Source of the DNA: Loripinus fragilis
Taxonomy: Eukaryota > Mollusca > Bivalvia > Lucinida > Lucinidae
Direction of reading: 5' to 3'
Assembly (NCBI GenBank): GCA_964019695.1
Contig: OZ026516.1
Coordinates: forward strand, 101,742,368 to 101,806,367
Length of the DNA: 64,000 bases
The notes beneath the pieces were generated by a model. It had not been told where the DNA came from, did not search any database, and saw nothing but the letters and a program-made list of their open reading frames with translations. Every line of letters starts with the position of its first letter. Within the stretch, counting starts at the first letter, position 1. The position numbers and the translations under genes are program-made. This document shows, in pieces, positions 10,830 to 19,800 of this stretch.

Positions 10830-13800
10830 TATGGATGTAGATGAAGACTCAGCCTCAGGCCCCGCTAGATAAGTTTGTGTGAGCGTTTTAGAGGCTTTTA
10901 CAAATATGTGATAAGTAGACGTCTAGCTGGGCTTCTTATCAACTTCAAAGAAAGCGACTGGTCACGCGTGCCGAAGTTCTTAAGACACGTGTGCAAGATT
11001 TTATTGTTTTCATAGGGCCCCCGGGCACTCAGTGAAGAACCGGTGCAATTTGGGCCAGCACAAAATAAAATGTATTAGACTTCGAGCTAAAAAAGGTCCT
11101 GCTCCCCCCCCCTAGGGAATTTTGCAGACATATCCTATCTTGAAGAAAATTTCAAGCCGCATCTTTTAAGAGATGTTTGCACTCTGTGCTCCGGGGCGTT
11201 AGTCTTATATGCGTTACATAGATTAAATTTCCCTTTGAAAGTTGAAATCCTGACTAACATCATTCATTTTACAGACGATTTGTGTATTTTTACAAGTGTT
11301 TTTAATCTTAGTTTACTAAAGTACTCATTTGACTAATAGAAAAAACAAAGTTTGCTTTTCTATCTCAAGTACATTGTTTTATATGAGCTATTAAACAACC
11401 CTACCCCCAATTTTAAGTATCCAATTTTGGTATCTATTATTGAAGAAAAATATATGCAAATATTTGACGCTCGTGGATATCTTACATTTTTGGCACTGTC
11501 TTGCTAATGCAATAAAGAATCATACATTTGCAAGTTTGACATCAGGATCAGAGCACTTATTAAAGTATGTAACGTATGTTACATGGCATAATGAATGAGC
11601 TAGGAAATTTTCTTGGAAGTAAGAGATGATATTTCAGAAAAATACTGTTTTTCACATGTTTTCCTAATAATCCCTAGCCTCTGGTGCCTTAGTCTTAGTA
11701 ATTACAGTCATTGCTGATTACAAGCCCTTGGAATTGTGTTACCTATGTTATATATAACCTTTGTAATCACATATTTCCTAATGCCTATAATATTAAAATA
11801 TATAGACATATAGATAGAAAATAATAGTTCTCATTTAAATGACACAATTTTATAAATATTCCTATTAAATAAAATTATTCAAAAACAATCTTTATTCAAG
11901 TCGCCCTCACAATGTCTATCATTGTGTCTGCTTCTATTGCAAAATAATCACCCATTTCATCACAACCAGTAGAATCATGGGATAGTACTAGGACTGCAAA
12001 CTGAGTACAACCCTGTTCCTCTCCACCCCTTTGAGCATTGTGCAGACATATCCTACCTTAAAGAACAATTCAAGCTGCATCAAATAAGAGATGTTTGCAC
12101 TCTATTAACTAGGGTGTTAGCCTGTATTGGTATGATACGTATGTTACCATATCAATTTAAGAATAAATGAATTGAGAGTCTGAGAAAGAGAAAGAAGACA
12201 TAAAACTATCTATTTATTTGAATTATTCATGTAGTTTTCATGCTGAATACCTTTAATATATAAGAAAAGATTTTTTAACAAATATACAGCTTCCTATTGT
12301 GTTATATGTGTTACATTAATTAAGATTACTTTTTAAAATTGGTAATTGTGACAAACATCACTTATAAGCATTTCGTTTGATCCTCCACTTTAGCCATCAA
12401 AAGACTTAATTTTCTTTGTATGTGTGGCCAGTGCCAGCGTCAAACATCTTGACTCAGCCAAACTTGAATCCTTAGCATTCTTCAAAGGCAGAAACAGCAT
12501 GTCAGTGTCATGGGATCAAACACCTGATTAAATATGGGTTTAATGCCATTTCACATATATGCATACAATGGAGTATGACTCTGGTATATATCTCTTCCTG
12601 TGAAGTGGCAAGAGCAATCTAACTGCAGCTGCCTCTGCATCCGTGCTAGTCAAATGATAACTTTGCTCTGATTTTGCAAAATCTATGTCTACCGTGTACC
12701 TCTAAGAATACTTTAAGATTTCTGACATTGGTCAAACAGAAATTTGATAGGCTGCTTTTTTGCATCATTTGCCATGGAACCTATCCAGTCTTTTGGTGCT
12801 TAAGTCCTCAGGTCTTAGATCAATAGTACTTTGCTGCGCCCAAAGAACTTTATAATTTCTTTAGTTACAATGTTGACTCTTGATGGTTTTGGCAGACCGT
12901 CTGAAACAATTTCTGTTACACCTTGAAAGTTATCTGGTATAAGAGAAAGAATATGAAGCTGGACATAGCCATCAATTATGTTTGCATGTTTTTTGATGTC
13001 AGTACATTGAAGCATGTCTTAAAATAATGTAAAACCTATGATTTCTCAGTTTTTGCAGCCATATCATTAGCTGTTGTATTCAAAAGAAGGAAAGTGGACT
13101 ATAGGTAGAATGGGATAACCAGTAGTTCTATATTATGCTCTATGGAAGATTTATACAGAGTAAACAAGTTGATAAGGTGCCTCATTTCATGATCCATTGA
13201 AAACACTTGCCTCTGACTGTGTAATCAAAAAGGATGTCACGACAATGCCCTTACTCATTTAATATGACAAGTTATATATGTTACATCCTTTAATAAGCGC
13301 TCTTATCTTAGAAACTTAGTGAATCATTGAATTGAAAGGGTCTAATTTGCGCTCTTTTCATCCTGCATTTCATTGCTTTACCTGCTGTGATACATCTAGT
13401 TCGTTTATCTGAAGGGAAAGAGTTACCTCGGTTTCAGCACTTCAGAAGTAATAAGACTTCAAATAAGTTTTTGAATGCTTGGGGAAAGATAATAAGTGCA
13501 GAGACATTATTAGATGAAAATATGTGGGTTGCATGTATGGAAAGGCTACATTTATAAAAGTTAACCAGCTAAGATATGATTCTTTATCACAGAAATATCA
13601 AGGTACATCAGTCCAGGTTCTCATTGCTCTTAATGGCATAGTTTTCCTCCTTGTAAAGCTTTAGTCTTTCTACTACTTGCAGAGTATCACTTGAAACACA
13701 TACTCAAAGAGCCAACTATTAGGAATTCATATCAGTTTCCGAATGTTCCAAGCCATAAATGGCAAAATTGGAAAGTTGATAATGGCTCATCAATTTTGAG

Positions 13801-16800
13801 TGGACTGGTGGTAAAATTTTACAACAGTAAATGATTGAAATATTGTGTGATGATGCTACTAGTTGCAAGGAGGTGTGTGATACCCGGTAATAATGATTAC
13901 CACAGAAGCAGACAACGACAAACATTTAACATAAGTGTTAAATCGATGAGAAATAGTTTGGACCATTTCATTTATTGTATTTTCTTGTAAAAATGTAAAA
14001 CTATCTTTTCTATTTGTGGCTCTATATTTAGCATTATATGCACAGTATTAGGAAATGTGTCCAAAAGGTCATTGATAACATCTGTAACACCAGTCCATGG
14101 GCTTGATAATCAGAAATGAATATAATTCCTAGTGTTTTGGCACCTAAGACTTATAAGTACACATTAAGTGTCCTGATCTTTAACTTAATGACATCTTGTA
14201 GATATATGAGCTAGACAGACTAAGAAAATGAAAAATATCCACACGCTGTAATCGCTTTCATGTGTTTTACTTAAACGGTAATAACAAAATTCGCTTCTCT
14301 GTAAAACTGGGAGTAGGGCTGTGTATTAGCTCCTAAAAGACAATATATTTAAGATAGAAAAGCAAACTTGGTACTTCCTATTCATCAATTGAGTATATGT
14401 TTGTAAAATCTAATAAAACAGTTTGAAACCAAGTCATAGTAGTTGTTTGACTACATGACAATAGCCACAATTATAGCTTTTAAATTATAATTAGGTTCAT
14501 GTAACGCACATAACACCACAGTTAGCCGTATAAATGTTAAACAGCTTCCATATGTAGTAAAGACATCCAGTATAAAGACTATAAGAATGCCAATTTATTA
14601 GATAATTTTAATGTCTTCTTTTGGTAGCTCAAACATTCAAATTTCTTATTCTCAAATTGATATAGTAACATATGTAACAAGCTGTTACAGGCTAACGCCC
14701 CGACTTACAAAGTGCAAACATTTCTCATTAAATGCACCTTAAATGGTTACATAAGATGTAATTTGTCTGCAGAATTCCATAGGGGATTAGGATGGCGCAG
14801 GCCCTTACTCAGCTTGATGTCAAAATACTGTTTGATGATTTTACTTATCACGCTGACATATGTAACGCTCTCTGATTTTTAAAACTTGACGACAACTAGC
14901 AGATCTATAAGTCTTTATCATAGGAGCCAGTTTAAAATCCCTAAACAATGTAAGATATCCAACAGCTGCAAGTTTTTTCACAATTTTAGCTCAAACTTTC
15001 AAACTACATTTCCTTTATTTGATATAGTAACGCATGTAACACGCTGTTTCAGACTAACGCCCCAACATAGAGAGTGCAAACATCCCTTATTCGATGCAGC
15101 TTGAGTTGTACTATAAGAAGGAATATGTCTGCAAAATTCCCTCGAGGAGATTAAAACATTTTTAGGCATATCTTATGCAAAGACAATGAGCTTGCCCATT
15201 TATTACATCAGGTAACATATGTTACAGCCTCTGATATTAAAAATTTTGCAACAAACTTGCAGATTTATGAGTCTTTTCATATTAGCAAATAAATCCCAAA
15301 CAATGAAACACATTCATCAACTGCAAATATTTTTTAACTATTTTTCCTTTAGTTTTAATACCAAACATTTCACCCTAAAGCTGGGTAGGGGTAGGGTTGT
15401 TTAATTGCTTATTTCAGAAAAAATATTTAAGCTAGGGAAGCAAACTTTAATTTTTCTGTTAGCCAATTGCATAAGCTAGTCAGACATGGTTAAAAACATT
15501 TTGCAAAACACACAGAGAGATTGTGAATGTAAATAATGTTAGCCACACTTGCAAATTTTAATGGGTTATCTGATTTATGTAACGCATATGACACCTTAGG
15601 AAGCCGCAATTTTGTTCAAATGGCTGTCATACGTAGTTAAGATATCCAGTATGCAGACTATATGAATGATTTTTAAAAATAAATATTTTAATGTCTTTAA
15701 TTTGTAGCCCAAACTTTCAATTTACTTTTTCTTAGTTTGATTAAGTAACGTATGTTACAGGCTCTTACAGACTAACGCCCCGGAGCACAGAGTACAAACA
15801 TCTCTTAAAAGACTCGGCTTTCAATTCTCTACAAGATAGGATATGTCTGCAAAATTCCCTAGGGGGGGGGAGCAAACCCATTCTCAGCCATCCGTCTATA
15901 TCTTATGACTCATACACTATCAGTGGACAGTGTACAGATGTCACCATAAATGACCATCGTGACACGCAGTCTTGTCAGACTCTTCAATTAATAATTGCCG
16001 TTTTTTTTATTTCTTTAAATAAAATTTTAACTGATATATAGAAGATCTGTAAAGTGAGATCAACAGTCAGTATATATGTTGCTTTATACCGGAAGTAGTC
16101 CAATTGCTGGACTGGCCAGCCGATGTCACGTGATATAGGTAAAATCCGATAATGGGAAACTCCTCTATTATGAAAGTACGGCATACATTGTGTATTACCA
16201 ATAAACAAAGATTAACAGAGGACCCCATACAGTGTGGCTGCGTGAGGGGATTTTTATTGCATGCGTGTGTCTTCTGGTGATTATTTTTTCCAAAACAAAT
16301 GGACCCAGATAAGGCGCGACAAAATACGGAATTTTAAATGAATCCAAACAGATGGCGTATCTGAATATATTTTTTGAAAAAAGTATAATTAAATAAAAAC
16401 CGAATTATTTTAAAATAATGCCAATGCTGCGTGTGCAGGCTAATGCTTTTCGCTTAATGAGTTTGATTGATTTGGATCTACACGGTTTTCACTGGAGTGT
16501 TTGATCTGGGTTTTTTATTTTACAGCTTTGCATTGAATATCTGGCTTTGGCTACGCTAGCATGGGTGTTCATCAGAGGCATCAACGCGTGTGGGACAAGT
16601 TCCAACATGAGCATTTTATATTTCAGGGGCATTTGCCAGCGCACCAACATATATCTACAAATATTAACTAAACCTGTAGACGTTGGATCTTTTAACCGCT
16701 TTAAACTACTAAAAATAATTCAATATTCCATATAGTAAAGTCAGGATGGCCAATTGAATATCTGGAGGGATTACAGTTTATAATATACCTCTTTCTCTGA

Positions 16801-19800
16801 AGATCGATATTGTCATAGAAAACAGAGCAGACTCTGATAAAATGCCGCTTATGTGGCATTTCATCTGGGTTTTCACTGTCAAAGTACTTCGTTGAATACG
16901 TCACTTACGTTAACATGGTTCATCTAAAACTTAATTAAATTGAATATCCTGATCGATGATCAGACTGCACTCGTGGTGTAAACTTATCTACGCGTCTGTT
17001 AACCCTTAAAATGCATTTGAAAATGTCGTCTGCTGAAGTCGTCTGCTGCGAATAATTGCGTAACATTTCTGACGAATTAAGTATAGAAGCAAACAGCGTG
17101 GACCCAGAACAGGAGCAGTCTGATCTGGGTCCACACTGTTTGCCAAAGAGGTTCTTAAACATTTCAGCAGACGAGAAAAGCAGACGACTGTTTTTGCGAT
17201 TGGAGCATTAAGGGTTAATAGCATGCAAGAAAAAGATTTTTTTTCTTACGACGTTAATCAAATTTATTATTAAATGTATTAAAATTACATTAATAAAATT
17301 GACGTTTGTTTCATTTTAAAGTTCAGCATACGCCGCTGAAGCACATTCTGGTCAGTATTCCATCCACACGAACAGAAACCCTTAATTGGCATACTATTCT
17401 AATGTAGTCTAAATAATTTCAATAAACTGTGAAAACCAGTCTAGTGGATAAAACGCCCGTAGCTATGGTTACTCCGTCGTCCGCTTAGAGATAAAATTAA
17501 TACAGGTAATGTGAAATCGATGCCTCCTAGCGGATTAAGATACGAACACGACAAACGGTCAGCTTGGAAAAGCAGATGTCCGTTAAAGTTCGACATGATG
17601 ACATCGTACTTGTGAACTTTGTGTCGACATATATTTTTGACATTATGAAATTAAAAATCCTACTTCTTCTAAACTGTGAATCCCCAAAGTATATATTGCT
17701 AAACTTTTTTCCCTCAGGATATTTTCCCATCCTTATAAATTGGATGAGTCCATTTCCAATTTTAGGAGTGTTGGCTGGTATTTTTCATTTTTATTCAAAT
17801 TTTAATGGAACATTCTGTAAGCAAACAGTGGAGACCCTGATCAGATGTCATGTTTTGCGGCATCTGATCTGGGTCTACACTGTTTGTCTATGTCCCACAA
17901 AATGGACGCTAGGCAAAATTTGGTTAATTCTGTTCTTTTTATGCTCTAAAAAGAGTTTTGACAATTCAATCAAGGGAGACAATTAAAATTAAATGTCTTA
18001 AACTGTATTTTAAAGAAAAAGAAAAACATACAATATTCAACCTAATAAGCAAAATATGCTATACCCTGTTTGGAAAACAGCAAAGATCCCGATAGGCTAG
18101 CTTCTGATTAAGCCATCTGATCAGGATCCACATTTCTTTTACTCACACGTAAAGTGCTTGGTAACATTATTTTCATTAAGACTTTGGCTATCACAAGATT
18201 TATCCTACTTCATTAAGGTCTTGGTTTTCAACAACCTCATTTATCAATATCTGAATCTTTCTGAATGTCAAATGGTTTGCTTAAGTAGCCTTCTACATTT
18301 TATTAACATGGTGTACCAATTCAACACAGAACTCATATTTTGATATATTTTGCATCCTGCATCCTGCAAAATATGAGCCGTGACATGAGATTGCAACAAT
18401 GTGGTATGTACGACCAGCAAAGCCTCAGATCAGCCTGCACATAGGCACAGTCTGATCAGAGCCTTTGCTCGTCGCTTTTATATTCTATGATGCTAAGCTA
18501 CTGACTGAACATCATTTGGAGTTTCTATGCTTAAAAAGAGGCTGCACAGGCTCGTATGAGTCTACACATGTCAAAATGCCACATTGTTGGAAATCACATG
18601 TCACGGTTCAATTATGTACTTGTTACTACTGCTGATTTTGTATGTGTTTCAGGACTTTAGCTCATTCGGGTAAAGAACTGAAAAATCCTTTCTTGAAGGC
18701 CCTAGCACAGAAGGAAGAGGCCAACAGAAGTGGGAAAATGACAGTGAGTAGACAGTTTGTTTAATATTTGCCTACTTATAGTGTCTTCTGCTGAGAACCT
18801 TTACAAACAGTTCGAACCCAGATCAGGCCCGACAAAATGTCGGGCATGATTAGGATCCAAACTTCTTGACACTGATGGTATTCCTGACAGAATTTTTTGA
18901 AAAAGTTTATTTGGAAAAAATCAGCAGATATGACAGAAGCGCATGCAAAAATCATCCATTCATTTGATTCTTTTACGTCCCAGTCAACAATTTTTCAGTA
19001 CTTAGCAGAGGATAAATTGTCTTGCTCAAGGACACAATGCAGTGCCTCAGGTGAGGCTCGAACCCGCGACCCCTCAATCTCTAGTCACACTCTACCACTG
19101 AGCCACCATGTTCGTCTCCCAGGAGGCAACTAGTTAAATATATATGGGCCTCAACAAGAGAAAACCTGTCTTTGGGGGTATGCCAACAACAAAGGTGCAT
19201 ACCAGACTCTGATCAGCACCTTTGTTATACATTTAATGGAAAGTATTGTATCTAGTCTTGCTACAAACGATATTTCAATCTTCTAGCTAGTCTCTGTAGC
19301 TGAGCAGACTGGTTTGAATATCACTTTGTCAGAAACCCCGAAGACAGGTTTTGTCAGGACATGACCCATTTAAGCCAGAACATGAAAAATATTGGCAGGA
19401 TAAGGGTAATCAGTGATCAGTGCACATTGTATACCATTTTGCCAGTAACTGACAACTGTCCTACTTGAATCTGCCTTGAGGAGAGAGTATAGTTTACAGT
19501 AAAACCTGTGTAAAACGGCCACTCTCAAAAAGACAAAAAAAAATGGTTTTCAAGACTAATTATCGGTTAATGCAGGTCAAAAGTATTGCAAAATGCTCCA
19601 AGGGGAGCATTCTACAATACTTTTGACCTTCATTAAGCTACTATTTGCCATTAAGACCTTTGTTTTGTCTATTTTTGAGTGGCCGTTTTACACATGTTTT
19701 ACTGTATTTAAATATGAAAGAATGATGCCAAAGTTGGAAGGTAATCATGTCATGCAGAAATTCCACCTATTTTCCGGTCCGACAGGAAGCAAGGTATTGA

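Larger units (their letters stand above)
9188..16174. mobile_element. Putative large TIR-bounded element, about 7 kb
   Basis: The left arm 9188-9283 and right arm 16081-16174 are inverted copies, about 90% identical over some 75 bases (sharing TTTCCCATTATCGGATTTTA, then CACGTGA and CAATTGGACTACTTCCGG). Inside are a smaller hairpin (9497-9734), a CA repeat, five copies of a 130-base unit in inverted arrangement (two left, three right), and a decayed minus-strand coding remnant at 12380-13015. No clear target duplication was found. Seen: the inverted repeats. Inferred: that they bound one transposon. They could instead be two independent insertions of a small foldback family, with the 11100-15876 structure as a separate element. 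Confidence 0.5.

Noticed and set aside
13719..13925. 68-codon minus-strand frame inside the 7-kb structure
   Set aside because: It might be part of the decayed ORF but has no recognisable motif and does not connect in frame, so it was not annotated as coding.
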